Shown: positions 28,034 through 36,759, numbered from the stretch's first letter. The stretch is 64,000 nt of DNA from Modestobacter sp. VKM Ac-2982 (GCF_026967935.1 NZ_JAPVBL010000001.1:1294678-1358677), one strand, 5' to 3'. Program-made: numbers and translations. The notes: generated from the sequence alone by a model not told the origin.

Positions 28034-28157
28034 CGGACGCGGACAGGTGGCCGCCCGACACCCGGGGGCGCGTACCGGCCGATCCGGGCCGGGGGGCACG
28101 ATCATGGGCTGGGTCGTCGGTGCAGCGCCGGCGGGCCACGAGACGAAAGGGGGCCCG

Positions 28158-28223
28158 GTGTCCGAGCACCTGTCACCGAGTGCGGTCACCGTGCCCGCCC
28201 CACGCACCGCGGCCGCCGCATGA
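28158..28223 (+). CDS. 21-residue upstream ORF coupled to gpsA
   Basis: GTG 28158 has AAAGGGGG just upstream, and its TGA overlaps the gpsA ATG (ATGA). The product (starting [10 protein letters not shown], ending in an Ala run) has no recognisable domain. Since gpsA lacks its own ribosome site, the ORF probably delivers ribosomes to it. It might instead be the remnant of a lost upstream gene. Confidence 0.45.
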   Translation: MSEHLSPSAVTVPAPRTAAAA

Positions 28224-29215
28224 CCCGCGCCGCCGTGCTGGGCGCCGGCTCGTGGGGCACCACCTTCGCCAAGGTGCTCGCCGACGCCGGGTGCTCGGTG
28301 ACCCTGCACGCCCGCCGTCCTGAGCTGGTCGCGGCGATCACCGCGACCCGGGAGAACGCCGACTACCTGCCGGGCGTGCGGCTGCCCGACGCGGTGCGGG
28401 CCACCGGCGACGCGGCCGAGGCGCTCGACGGTGCCGACGTCGTCGTGCTGGCCGTCCCGAGCCAGACGCTGCGGGCCAACCTCACCGGCTGGGCGCCGCT
28501 GCTGCCCGCCGACTCCTCGCTGCTGTCGCTGATGAAGGGCGTGGAGCTCGGCACGACCAAGCGGATGAGCGAGGTGATCTGCGAGGTCACCGGCGCCGGC
28601 GCCGACCGGGTGGCGGCGCTGTCCGGGCCCAACCTGGCCCGGGAGATCGCCGAGGAGCAGCCCTCGGCCACGGTGATCGCCTGCGTGGACGCCGACCGGG
28701 CCGCAGCGCTGCAGGTGGCCTGCCACACCCGCTACTTCCGGCCGTACACCAACCCGGACCTGGTCGGCTGCGAGCTGGGCGGTGCGGTGAAGAACGTGAT
28801 CGCGCTGGCCTGCGGGGTCGCCGCCGGCCTCGGCTTCGGTGACAACACGCGGGCCTCGCTGATCACCCGTGGTCTGGCCGAGACCGCCCGGCTGGGCATC
28901 GCACTGGGGGCCGACGTGACCACCTTCGCCGGGCTGGCCGGGCTGGGCGACCTGGTGGCCACCTGCTCCTCGCCGCTGTCGCGCAACCGCACCTTCGGTG
29001 AGCACCTCGGCCAGGGGATGTCGGTCGCCGAGGTCGAGCGAATCACCCGGCAGACCGCCGAGGGCGTGAAGAGCTGCCGCTCGGTGCTGGACCTGGCCCG
29101 CGCCCACGGGGTCGACGTGCCGATCACCGAGGCGGTGGTCCGGGTCTGCCACGAGGGCGAGTCCGCCGCGCAGATGGTGCGGGAGATGATGTCCCGCGAA
29201 GCCAAGCCGGAGTAG
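28220..29215 (+). CDS. gpsA: NAD(P)-dependent glycerol-3-phosphate dehydrogenase
   Basis: Makes sn-glycerol-3-phosphate from dihydroxyacetone phosphate for phospholipid synthesis. 331 residues. The Rossmann motif GAGSWGT is at 9-15; the catalytic Lys is in the [12 protein letters not shown] segment; [13 protein letters not shown] and the C-terminal helical domain are present. ATG 28220 starts the protein exactly at the Rossmann strand, as in homologues. The order gpsA, PLP enzyme, ddl, thiL is widely conserved in actinobacteria. Confidence 0.95.
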   Translation: MTRAAVLGAGSWGTTFAKVLADAGCSVTLHARRPELVAAITATRENADYLPGVRLPDAVRATGDAAEALDGADVVVLAVPSQTLRANLTGWAPLLPADSSLLSLMKGVELGTTKRMSEVICEVTGAGADRVAALSGPNLAREIAEEQPSATVIACVDADRAAALQVACHTRYFRPYTNPDLVGCELGGAVKNVIALACGVAAGLGFGDNTRASLITRGLAETARLGIALGADVTTFAGLAGLGDLVATCSSPLSRNRTFGEHLGQGMSVAEVERITRQTAEGVKSCRSVLDLARAHGVDVPITEAVVRVCHEGESAAQMVREMMSREAKPE

Positions 29216-29254
29216 ACCCCCGGGTCGCCGTCGCACACCCGTGGAGGACCGTCC

Positions 29255-30415
29255 GTGACCGCTCCTGACCTGCCCCCTGAGCTCGGCGACGGCACCCGGC
29301 TGGTGCACGCCGGGGACGACCCGGCCGTGCCGGGCACCCCGCTCCGCCCGTCGCCGGTCTTCGCCGCGCCGTACCACCTCGGGGACGAGGCGCCCGGCTG
29401 GCAGGGCGCCGACGGCTACGCCCGCCCGGACAACCCGACGCTGCGGGTGTTCGAACGCGCGGTCGGCGAGCTGGACGGCGGTGACTGCCTGTCCTTCGCC
29501 ACCGGGATGGCGGCGATCAGCTCGGCCGTCCTGGCCCTGGTCGCCCCCGGCGACCGGGTCGTGCTGCCCGCGGACGGCTACTACGCGACCCGGGTGCTCG
29601 CGCGCGACGAGCTGGCCCGCTTCGGGGTGCAGGTGCAGCTCGTGCCCACCCTGGAGATCGAGGACGTCGCCGCCCGCGGGGACCTCGACGGGGCGCGGTT
29701 GGTGCTGCTGGAGACCCCCAGCAACCCGCAGCTGGACGTCTGCGACATCGCCGCCGTCGCCCGGGCCACGCAGGCCTCCGGCGCGGTGCTGGTGGTGGAC
29801 AACACCACGGCGAGCCCGATCGGGCAACGCCCGCTCGCCCTCGGCGCCGACGTCACCGTGGGCTCGGACACCAAGGCCCTCACCGGGCACAGCGACGTCC
29901 TGCTCGGACACGTCAGCACGGCCCGCACCGAGCGCGGCCGGGAGCTGCACACCCGGATGGCCGCCTGGCGAAAGACGACCGGCAACACCCCCGGGGTGTT
30001 CGAGGCGTGGCTGGCGCACCGGTCCATGGGCACCCTGGACCTGCGGCTGGCCCGGCAGGCCGCCAACGCGGCCGCGCTGTCGGAGCTGCTCGCCGGGCAC
30101 CCGGCGGTCAGCGGCGTCCGGTGGCCCTGGCGGCCGCAGGACCCGTCGTACGCGCTGGCGACCCGGCAGATGCTGCGCCCCAGCGGCGTGGTCTCCGCCG
30201 AGCTCGCCGACTCCGACGCCGTGGCCCGCCTGGTCCGCGGCAGCCGGCTGGTCGCGGCCGCGACCAGCTTCGGCGGCATCCACACCACCGTCGACCGGCG
30301 GGCGCAGTGGGGCGGGGACGCCGTCCCGGCCGGGTTCGTGCGGTTCTCCTGCGGCATCGAGGACACCGCCGACCTGGTGGCCGACCTGACTTCCGCGCTC
30401 GGGACCCTCGGCTAG
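29255..30415 (+). CDS. Cystathionine gamma-lyase-type PLP enzyme
   Basis: A 386-residue Cys/Met-metabolism PLP enzyme (fold type I). The cofactor lysine is in SDTKALTGHSD (near 210), the aspartate in VVDNTTASP, and YARPDNPTLRVFE is the family's N-terminal substrate segment. It probably splits cystathionine to cysteine, 2-oxobutyrate and ammonia. A gamma-synthase or methionine lyase cannot be excluded from the motifs. GTG 29255 has GGAGG upstream. The stop codon overlaps the TAGGGT -10 box of ddl. Confidence 0.88.
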   Translation: MTAPDLPPELGDGTRLVHAGDDPAVPGTPLRPSPVFAAPYHLGDEAPGWQGADGYARPDNPTLRVFERAVGELDGGDCLSFATGMAAISSAVLALVAPGDRVVLPADGYYATRVLARDELARFGVQVQLVPTLEIEDVAARGDLDGARLVLLETPSNPQLDVCDIAAVARATQASGAVLVVDNTTASPIGQRPLALGADVTVGSDTKALTGHSDVLLGHVSTARTERGRELHTRMAAWRKTTGNTPGVFEAWLAHRSMGTLDLRLARQAANAAALSELLAGHPAVSGVRWPWRPQDPSYALATRQMLRPSGVVSAELADSDAVARLVRGSRLVAAATSFGGIHTTVDRRAQWGGDAVPAGFVRFSCGIEDTADLVADLTSALGTLG

Positions 30416-30418
30416 GGT
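30413..30418 (+). promoter_or_regulatory. -10 box (TAGGGT) of ddl, overlapping the previous stop codon
   Basis: TAGGGT includes the TAG stop of the PLP gene and is followed by 8 nt and the ddl ATG, without a Shine-Dalgarno sequence: a leaderless internal promoter. Confidence 0.45.
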
Positions 30419-30426
30419 CGGCGGCG

Positions 30427-31590
30427 ATGACCGGGAAGGCGCACAAGACCAGGGTCGCTGTCGTCTTCGGCGGGCGGAGCGCGGAGCACGCGATCTCCTG
30501 CGTGTCGGCCGGGAGCGTGCTGGCCGCGCTGGACCCGGCGCGGTACGAGGTGGTGCCCGTCGGCATCACCCGGGACGGCCGCTGGCTGCTGCACGACGGC
30601 AAGGCCCTGGCCATCGACGACGGGCAGCTGCCCGAGGTCGTCGACGGTATGGCGGTGTCGCTCGTCGGCGACCCGGCCGGTCGGGGGCTGGCGGTGCTGG
30701 ACGCCGGGCAGGCGATCGGCCGGCTCACCGAGGTCGACGTCGTCTTCCCGGTGCTGCACGGCGCCTACGGCGAGGACGGCACCATCCAGGGCCTGCTGGA
30801 GATGTCCGGGCTGCCCTACGTCGGCTCCGGGGTCTTCGCCAGCGCGGCGTCGATGGACAAGGAGTTCACCAAGAAGCTGCTCACCGCGGCCGGGATCCCG
30901 CAGGGTGACCACGTGGTGCTGCGCGACGCCTCCGGTGCGCTCTGCGCCGACCCGGCGCTGCTGGACGAGGCGGCCCGGGCCCGGCTCGGGCTGCCGGTCT
31001 TCGTCAAGCCCTCCCGCGCCGGCTCCAGCATCGGCATCACCAAGGTCACCGACTGGGCGCAGTTCCCGGCCGCCGTCGCGACCGCGGCCGCGGTCGACCC
31101 GAAGGTCGTGGTCGAGGCCGCGGTGCCCGGCCGGGAGATCGAGTGCGGGGTGCTCGCCGCGCCCGGCGCGGGGCTGCCCGACGTCAGCCTGCCGGCGGAG
31201 ATCCGGCTGCGGCCGGGCACCGACTGGTACGACTTCGACGCCAAGTACCTCGAGGACGCCGTCGAGTTCGACGTGCCCGCCGACCTCACCCCCGAGCAGG
31301 TCCGGGCGGTGCAGGAGACGTCCCGCCGGGCGTACCTGGCCCTGGACTGTGCGGGCCTGGCCCGGGTCGACTTCTTCCTGACCACCGACCCGGCGACCGG
31401 TGCCGACCGGTGGGTCGTCAACGAGGTCAACACGATGCCCGGCTTCACCCCGATCTCGATGTTCCCGCGGATGTGGGCCGCCTCCGGCGTCAGCTACCCG
31501 GAGCTGGTCGACCGGCTGGTGGCCAGCGCGCTGGCCGGCCGGGTCCCGGACGGCAGCCCGCGGGACGGTGCCGTGCTGGGCGCCGGATGA
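30427..31590 (+). CDS. ddl: D-alanine-D-alanine ligase
   Basis: Forms the D-Ala-D-Ala peptidoglycan precursor with ATP. 387 residues of ATP-grasp fold: VAVVFGGRSAEHAISCVSA at the N-terminus, PVLHGAYGEDGTIQG, FVKPSRAGSSIG, and the metal segment WVVNEVNTMPGFTPISMFP. An open frame extends far 5', but the family start and a leaderless promoter identify ATG 30427. Its TGA overlaps the next gene (ATGA). Confidence 0.95.
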   Translation: MTGKAHKTRVAVVFGGRSAEHAISCVSAGSVLAALDPARYEVVPVGITRDGRWLLHDGKALAIDDGQLPEVVDGMAVSLVGDPAGRGLAVLDAGQAIGRLTEVDVVFPVLHGAYGEDGTIQGLLEMSGLPYVGSGVFASAASMDKEFTKKLLTAAGIPQGDHVVLRDASGALCADPALLDEAARARLGLPVFVKPSRAGSSIGITKVTDWAQFPAAVATAAAVDPKVVVEAAVPGREIECGVLAAPGAGLPDVSLPAEIRLRPGTDWYDFDAKYLEDAVEFDVPADLTPEQVRAVQETSRRAYLALDCAGLARVDFFLTTDPATGADRWVVNEVNTMPGFTPISMFPRMWAASGVSYPELVDRLVASALAGRVPDGSPRDGAVLGAG

Positions 31591-32237
31591 CCTCGCGGCT
31601 GCTGCGGGGCGCCGCGGCGGCAGTGCTGCTCGTCTCCCCGGCGTGCACCGGCTGCGCCTCCTCCGACGCCGACCCGGTACCGGAGGCGGCGGCGTCGGTG
31701 GCGACCCCGACGAGCGCGGCCGAGCTGGAGGCGCTGCTGGTCGAGGAGGTGCCCTCCGGGCTCCCGCGGGTGCCCGACGACGAGCTGGCCCCGCCGGCGG
31801 GGGAGAAGACGATCGACGACGTCGCCCGGTACGGGCAGGACGCGCAGCGCCAGCAGGAGGTGCTCGCCGACTACGGGTACACCCGCGGCTGGGAACGCTT
31901 CTGGCGCTCGGATGAGGAGCTGACCAGCGTCTTCATCGACCAGTTCGCCGACCCGGCCGGCGCGGTCACCTACGCCGACGACCTGGCCCGCAACGACGCC
32001 GAGCACTACGGCGGTGACCTGGACCGCTCGCCCGGGGGGCTGCCGGACGACTGCGTGCTGCTCGCCCAGGACGACCCGGCGCCGGAGACCCGGATGTCCG
32101 GCCCGGCGGTCTTCGCCTGGTGCTCGGTCGGGGTCTTCACCGTCGCCGTCGCGGCCGTCGCCGACACCCCCGAGGCGGCGCGCCGTGAGCTGGAGGCGGT
32201 CACCACCGCTCAGCTCGCCCGGCTCCCGGCCGGCTGA
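31587..32237 (+). CDS. Secreted or lipid-anchored protein of unknown function
   Basis: A 216-residue protein with a signal sequence (MTSRLLRGAAAAVLLVSPACTGCASS). The cysteines at the end of the hydrophobic run do not form a perfect lipobox, so lipidation is uncertain. The mature part is acidic, with a segment DQFADPAGAVTYADDLA resembling secreted actinobacterial proteins whose role is not known. No catalytic motif is visible. It is coupled to ddl by an ATGA overlap, suggesting a cell-envelope role by association only. Confidence 0.8.
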   Translation: MTSRLLRGAAAAVLLVSPACTGCASSDADPVPEAAASVATPTSAAELEALLVEEVPSGLPRVPDDELAPPAGEKTIDDVARYGQDAQRQQEVLADYGYTRGWERFWRSDEELTSVFIDQFADPAGAVTYADDLARNDAEHYGGDLDRSPGGLPDDCVLLAQDDPAPETRMSGPAVFAWCSVGVFTVAVAAVADTPEAARRELEAVTTAQLARLPAG

Positions 32238-32475
32238 GGAAGGCGCCTCCCGCCAGTGAGGCAGCACGTGGGCGGGGGAACGTGGGGCCCCGAGCCCGCC
32301 GCGCAGGTACCGCGGCCTAGCAAGGCCGGCCCGGCGCGACCGCCACCCGGCCGATGTCGAGCTGCACCCGCTCAGGAGCGCGCGCACCTGCCGCTACCGA
32401 CTCCACCGCTGCCACCTCGCTGACTGATGCAGCCGGTCGGGGTCGGGGCGGGTGACAGGCTCGGGCTGCAGGTGG
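32238..32475. other. Intergenic region with no recognised gene
   Basis: Nothing convincing in either strand. A CCCGCC/GGCGGG pair near 32259-32277 could be a weak terminator after the preceding gene. Confidence 0.4.
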
Positions 32476-33073
32476 TCAGCGACGAGCGGCCTCGATGGTC
32501 ACCTCGTGGTCGTCGAAGCGGGCAACGAGTGGCTTGGTCGGCGTGACCCCCCGGCGGGAGCTCCACCACCGTGACGTGCGGGCTCACGTCCGCGGAGCAG
32601 ACATCGCGTTCAGGGAACAGCTGTCCCAGGCGGATCTCGATCTCCTGGTCGGCGACCAGTTCGACGGACTGCGGGCCGCTGGGGCAGCTGCTGCTGCCGT
32701 AGGTGACCACCCCGAGGTACTGACCGTCGTCCACCCACGCGACCGACGGTCCGAAGGACCACGCCGGGCCTGGGGCAGGTGACGCGGCCGGGGGCGCGGG
32801 CGATGCGTCGGAGAACTCCTCGTCCACGGGCGGCGGAGTGAGCGACGGCCCTGGGGACGGTGCGGGGAGCACCTCCACACGAGGGCTGGGGGGTGGAGTG
32901 AGCACGAACTCCCGCTCCTCGGGGGTGCCGCGCCCGAGCCCGAACTCCGCCACGTGAGGCATCGGCGCGCCGGCTTCGCTCCCGCCGACACCGCATGCGG
33001 CCAGCGCCGGCGTGGCGGCCAGCATCGCCACCAGCAGGGGCCACGCTGACCGGGGTCCGTCCACAGCTCGCAT
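32476..33073 (-). pseudogene. Lipoprotein gene with a one-base frameshift near its 3' end
   Basis: ATG 33073 begins a lipoprotein with a clear lipobox (LAAC in ATPALAACGVGG), a Pro/Ser-rich linker and a globular part (WVDDGQYLGVVTYGSSSC, RLGQLFPERDVCSADVSPHV). At a run of six Cs on the plus strand (32547-32552) the frame shifts. Dropping one base restores a sensible ending (PTKPLVARFDDHEVTIEAARR) to a TGA at 32476. Without correction the frame continues to 32372 with an arginine-rich, unnatural sequence. Length 598 nt is 3n+1, as expected for one inserted base. It is either a real recent mutation or a homopolymer sequencing error. Function unknown. Confidence 0.7.
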
Positions 33074-33271
33074 CGTGCGGGGCCCGCTGGGGCGCCGTCC
33101 AGGGGCGCTGCCCGAACGTGACACAACGGCAGCCGGCCCTCGGGAGCGCTCGCCTCGAGTACTCCGACGCCCCTGTGGACCGCGACGTCGTCCCACGTCC
33201 CCGCCCACGTGTTGCCGTGCTGCCCATTCGGCGCGCGCAGCGGCCTCGCGCGGCGTCCATCGTTTCCTTCG

Positions 33272-33895
33272 TCAGTCGGGCATCGGCCCCGGGGTCGGCT
33301 CGACGTAGGGGATCGCGCCGGCGATGAGCGGGCTCAGCGCGGTGGGAGCCGCGCTGTCGGAGCTGGCCGGCACCCGCACCTGCACCGGCACGTTGCGGTC
33401 GACCGTCGTCCACACGTAGACGTCGGGGTCGGTCGTGTCGACGAACCACTCCACGCCGGAGACCAGCAGCGTCTGCGGGCCGCCGATGACGTAGCCGGCC
33501 GGCGGGTCCGCGCCGCAGATGAGCACGGTCGCGGGGTCGCCCCAGGCGTAGGCGAACGGGCTGTCGGAGTCGACCCGGCGTGAGGTCTCCTCGGCCAGCT
33601 CCAGCGGCAGCTGGCTCATCAGCGCCGGGCAGGCGAGATCGGCTTCTGGGGTGATGTCCGGGGTGTCGACGGGCAGCGCCGGCAGCTCGGCGCGGGGAGC
33701 GGAGCTGGTACCGGAGATCTCCGCGACCGCGTCCGGCTCCTCCTCGCTGCCGCGGCCGACCACGTTGACCAGCACGAGCAGGACCACGACCAGCGGCACC
33801 AGGACGGCGGTGGCGATCAGCGCCGCCCGCCGCAACGGGTCCGCGGGCGGCGGGGTGGCCTGGCCGGGGGCGGGGTCGGGGGCGGGGGTGCTCAA
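33272..33895 (-). CDS. DUF3515-family membrane protein
   Basis: A 207-residue protein with a short Pro-rich start, one membrane helix (about 26-50, ALIATAVLVPLVVVLLVLVNVVG) and an extracytoplasmic DUF3515 domain with paired cysteines (ADLACPALM and VLICGADP). The start is uncertain. No ATG or GTG precedes the membrane helix closely; TTG 33895, 5 nt after the Lrp-domain gene stop, is the best candidate, with CTG 33904 as an alternative. The DUF3515-Lrp-thiL neighbourhood is conserved in actinobacteria; no function is known to me. Confidence 0.82.
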   Translation of the reverse strand: MSTPAPDPAPGQATPPPADPLRRAALIATAVLVPLVVVLLVLVNVVGRGSEEEPDAVAEISGTSSAPRAELPALPVDTPDITPEADLACPALMSQLPLELAEETSRRVDSDSPFAYAWGDPATVLICGADPPAGYVIGGPQTLLVSGVEWFVDTTDPDVYVWTTVDRNVPVQVRVPASSDSAAPTALSPLIAGAIPYVEPTPGPMPD

Positions 33896-33900
33896 GCGGC

Positions 33901-34134
33901 TCAGAGGTTGACGACGGGGCAGGTCAGCGTGCGGGTGATCCCGTCGACGGACTGCACCCGGGCCACCACCAGCCGGCCGAGCTCGTCGACCGTGTTCGCC
34001 TCGGCGCGCACGATGACGTCGTAGGGGCCAGTGACGTCCTCGGCCTTGGTCACGCCGGCGATCTCGCTGATGCTCGCGGCGACCGCGGCTGCCTTGCCGA
34101 CTTCGGTCTGGATCAAGATGTAGGCGTGGACCAC
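33901..34134 (-). CDS. Stand-alone Lrp/AsnC ligand-binding (RAM) domain protein
   Basis: A 77-residue protein consisting only of the Lrp effector domain (VHAYILIQTEVGKAAAV, GPYDVIVRAEA, VDGITRTLTCPVV). No DNA-binding helix-turn-helix is present. GTG 34134 has GAGGAAGG about 7 nt upstream, which excludes a longer product. Stand-alone RAM proteins of this size bind amino acids and oligomerise; they may modulate a full-length Lrp or an enzyme. Divergent from thiL. Confidence 0.88.
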   Translation of the reverse strand: MVHAYILIQTEVGKAAAVAASISEIAGVTKAEDVTGPYDVIVRAEANTVDELGRLVVARVQSVDGITRTLTCPVVNL

Positions 34135-34256
34135 GGGTTGACCTTCCTCGGGCAGTGCCTCGACGCCGGCTGCCACGTCGGCAGCGGCGGGGGGTGCGAC
34201 CGGCCTGCCGAGCAGCGGGCCGATCGGCAACGTACCCCAGCCGGGGGGAGTGACCG

Positions 34257-35297
34257 ATGACTCGGCCCCGCCCCCTGGGCCTCCAGCCGGACCCGGACGA
34301 CAGCGTCGGCGCGGTCGGGGAGTTCGCCGTGATCGACCGGGTCGTGGCCCGCTCCGGCGCCGCCACGGTGGCCGAGGTGGGCCCCGGCGACGACGCCGCG
34401 GTGCTCCGCACCCCCGACGGCCGGGTGGTGGCCTGCACCGACGTCCTGGTGGAGGGGCGGCACTTCCGCCGCGACTGGTCCTCCGCCGAGGACGTCGGGC
34501 ACAAGGCGGCCGCCGCGAACCTGGCCGACATCGCCGCCATGGGCGCCGTGCCGACCGCGCTGCTGGTCGGGCTGGCCTGCCCGGCGGGCACCCCGACCGC
34601 CTGGCTGGAGGACGTCGCCGTCGGGATGGCCGCCGAGTGCGCCCCCTTCGGCGCGGCCGTGGTCGGCGGCGACACCTCGGCCAGCGCACCGGACTCCCAG
34701 GCGGTCGTGCTGTCGGTGACGGCGCTGGGCGACCTGGGTGGTCGCGCGCCGGTGCTGCGCAGCGGGGCCCGTCCGGGGGACGTCGTCGCCGTCGCCGGGC
34801 GGCTGGGCTGGTCGGCCTGCGGGCTGGCCGTGCTGCGCCGGGGCTTCTCCTCGCCGATCGCCGCCGTGCGCGCGCACCGCCGGCCTACCCCGCCCTACGC
34901 CGCCGGCCCCGCCGCCGCGGACGCCGGGGCGACCGCGATGTGCGACACCAGCGACGGGCTGCTCGCCGACGCCGGTCACCTGGCCGCCGACAGCGGGGTG
35001 CTGATCGACCTGGACCGGGCCGCGCTCCAGGCGGCGTTCGTCGACCCCGCCGGGCCGCTGCCGCAGGTCGCGGCGGCGCTGGGCGGGGACCCGATGGCCT
35101 GGGTGCTGACCGGCGGTGAGGACCATGCGCTGGTGGCGACCTTCCCGGCCGGCGCCGACCTGCCGGCCGGCTGGACGGTCGTCGGCGCGGTGCACGCGAG
35201 CGGCGACGACGGGCCCGGCGTGCAGGTGGACGGGGTGCCCGCGGCTCGGGTGGCCGAGGAGCTGGGGGAGGGGGCGGGGCATGTCCACTTCGGCTGA
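34257..35297 (+). CDS. thiL: Thiamine-monophosphate kinase
   Basis: Last step of thiamin diphosphate synthesis (ATP-dependent phosphorylation of thiamin monophosphate). 346 residues of the PurM/ThiL fold: GPGDDAAVL, TDVLVEGRHF, the AANLADIAAMGA segment, VVGGDTSAS, CDTSDGLLAD and TGGEDHALVATFP, the last carrying the metal/ATP aspartates. GGGGGAG precedes ATG 34257. It overlaps the GNAT gene by 17 nt. Confidence 0.94.
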   Translation: MTRPRPLGLQPDPDDSVGAVGEFAVIDRVVARSGAATVAEVGPGDDAAVLRTPDGRVVACTDVLVEGRHFRRDWSSAEDVGHKAAAANLADIAAMGAVPTALLVGLACPAGTPTAWLEDVAVGMAAECAPFGAAVVGGDTSASAPDSQAVVLSVTALGDLGGRAPVLRSGARPGDVVAVAGRLGWSACGLAVLRRGFSSPIAAVRAHRRPTPPYAAGPAAADAGATAMCDTSDGLLADAGHLAADSGVLIDLDRAALQAAFVDPAGPLPQVAAALGGDPMAWVLTGGEDHALVATFPAGADLPAGWTVVGAVHASGDDGPGVQVDGVPAARVAEELGEGAGHVHFG

Positions 35298-35814
35298 GGC
35301 CCCGGGGGCCGCGTCCGGGCCGGCGAGGCTGCGCGTCGTCGGGTACGCCGACCCGGTCGCGCAGCACCTGATCGAGCGGGTGCAGCAGGAGTACGTCGTC
35401 CGGTACGGCGGCCGGGACGCCGCGGTGGTCGACCCGGGCGAGTTCTCCCCGCCGCTGGGGCTGTTCCTGGTCGCCGAGGTCGACGGGGTGCCGGCCGGCT
35501 GCGGTGGCTGGCGGGCGCATGGGCAGGGGGTGGCCGAGCTCAAGCGGATGTACGTGGAGCCCGGCTTCCGGCGCCGGGGGCTGGCCGGGCAGGTGCTGGT
35601 CGAGCTGGAGCGCACCGCGGCCGCAGCCGGGGCCGTGCGGCTGCTGCTGAACTCCGGTGACCGGCAGCCCGAGGCCCTGGCGCTCTATGCGCGGGCGGGC
35701 TACACGCCGGCGGCCGGCTACGGCATCTACGCGGACTCGCCGGAGGCGGTCTTCCTCGGCAAGGAGCTCATCGCCGTTCGGCCGGTCGCGGAGGAGGACG
35801 CATGGGCGTCGTGA
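35281..35814 (+). CDS. GNAT-family N-acetyltransferase
   Basis: A 177-residue acetyl-CoA-dependent transferase. It has motif D/A elements (LFLVAEVDGVPAGCGGWR, ELKRMYVEPGFRRRGLAGQVLVELE) with the pyrophosphate loop RRRGLAG, and the C-terminal LYARAGYTPAAGYG. The acceptor is unknown. ATG 35281 lies inside the end of thiL, and its own 3' end overlaps the next gene by 13 nt, so three genes are tightly coupled. Confidence 0.88.
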   Translation: MSTSAEAPGAASGPARLRVVGYADPVAQHLIERVQQEYVVRYGGRDAAVVDPGEFSPPLGLFLVAEVDGVPAGCGGWRAHGQGVAELKRMYVEPGFRRRGLAGQVLVELERTAAAAGAVRLLLNSGDRQPEALALYARAGYTPAAGYGIYADSPEAVFLGKELIAVRPVAEEDAWAS

Positions 35815-36428
35815 CGTTCTCGGCGTCCTTCGGCGCCGGCGGCGCGGAGATCGCCCCGGCCGTGGCCGAACGGCTCGGCCTGCCCTTCCACGACCGGGTC
35901 ATCCCGGCGCAGGTGGCCGGTCGGCTGGGGGTCCCGGTGGCCGAGGCCGAGGCCAACGACGAGACCATCGCCCGCGGGCTGTGGCGGCTGGTCAGCTCGC
36001 TCGGCACGATGCCCGACCCGGTGGGCGGGGTGCTGCCCACCGGGTCGCTGCCCGACGAGCGGGCCTACCGGCAGCAGACCGAGTGGGTGGTGACCGAGAT
36101 CGCGGCCGGGCCGGGGGGCGTCGTGCTCGGGCGCGCGGGGGCGATGGTGCTGCGCGACCGGTCCGACGTCCTGCACGTGCGGCTGGACGGCCCGCCGGAG
36201 CGCCGGCTCGCGGCTGCGGTCGAGCACCTCGGCGGGCCCGTCGAGGAGGTGCGCCGGGAGCAGGAGGCCGCCGACGCCGCGCGGACGGCCTACGTGCGGC
36301 ACTTCTACCGCTGCGACCCGGCCGAGGCCCGGCACTACCACCTCGTCGTGGACAGCACGGCGCTGCCGCACGCCACCGTGGTCGACCTGGTGGTCGCCGC
36401 GGCCCGCGCGCGGGGGATCGGCCACTGA
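35802..36428 (+). CDS. Cytidylate kinase-like family protein
   Basis: A 208-residue protein of the AAA_26/cytidylate-kinase-like family. It has a nucleotide-binding-like start (VTFSASFGAGGAEIAPAVAERLGLPFHDRVI), VVLGRAGAMVL, and a terminal segment with HYHLVVDSTALP. The P-loop is degenerate (GAGGAEI instead of GxxGxGKS/T), so it is unlikely to be the housekeeping cytidylate kinase. Converges on rpmB across a long hairpin. Confidence 0.82.
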   Translation: MGVVTFSASFGAGGAEIAPAVAERLGLPFHDRVIPAQVAGRLGVPVAEAEANDETIARGLWRLVSSLGTMPDPVGGVLPTGSLPDERAYRQQTEWVVTEIAAGPGGVVLGRAGAMVLRDRSDVLHVRLDGPPERRLAAAVEHLGGPVEEVRREQEAADAARTAYVRHFYRCDPAEARHYHLVVDSTALPHATVVDLVVAAARARGIGH

Positions 36429-36445
36429 ACCGGCCGGGAACGCCG

Positions 36446-36482
36446 AAGACCCCGGTGGGTCCTCAGGACCTACCGGGGTCTT
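36446..36482. terminator. Bidirectional terminator between convergent genes
   Basis: A 17-bp stem with one G-T pair: 36446-36462 with 36466-36482, loop TCA. The arm begins AAGACCCCGG and ends CCGGGGTCTT, so on both strands the stem ends in short A/T runs. Confidence 0.9.
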
Positions 36483-36515
36483 CTCAGCTCGACGGCCCCC
36501 TGTCGGGGGCCAGCC

Positions 36516-36707
36516 TCACGCCCGAGCGACCTTGCCCGCGCGGATGCACGAGGTGCAGACGTTCATGCGCTGGCGGCCGCCGCCGGTCAGCGCGGCGCGG
36601 ACGGACTGGATGTTCGGGTTCCAACGGCGCGGCGTGCGGCGGTGCGAGTGCGACACCGACATGCCGAAACCGGGGCCCTTGCCACACACATCGCACACGG
36701 CAGCCAC
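36516..36707 (-). CDS. rpmB: 50S ribosomal protein L28 (bL28)
   Basis: A 63-residue ribosomal protein: CDVCGKGPGFGMSVSHSHRRTPRRWNPN is the family core, and CDVC with CTSC makes this the zinc-binding (C+) form. GTG 36707 has GGGAG 8 nt upstream. A TACAGT -10-like box on the minus strand near 36830 would give a leader of about 115 nt that contains a 10-bp direct repeat. Confidence 0.95.
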   Translation of the reverse strand: MAAVCDVCGKGPGFGMSVSHSHRRTPRRWNPNIQSVRAALTGGGRQRMNVCTSCIRAGKVARA

Positions 36708-36736
36708 GGTCGATCACTCCCAGAGAATTGGTCCAG

Positions 36737-36759
36737 CTGAAGTCAGGTCCTGAAGTCAG
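36737..36759. repeat. Direct repeat CTGAAGTCAG x2 in the rpmB leader
   Basis: Two identical 10-mers at 36737-36746 and 36750-36759, 13-nt period, each with CTGA/TCAG inverted arms. They lie about 30-50 nt upstream of rpmB, inside its probable transcribed leader. Confidence 0.7.

Noticed and set aside
32995..33583. Plus-strand ORFs antisense to the lipoprotein and DUF3515 genes
   Set aside because: No ribosome site, no domain, Arg/Pro/Gly-rich composition; the minus-strand genes explain the region.
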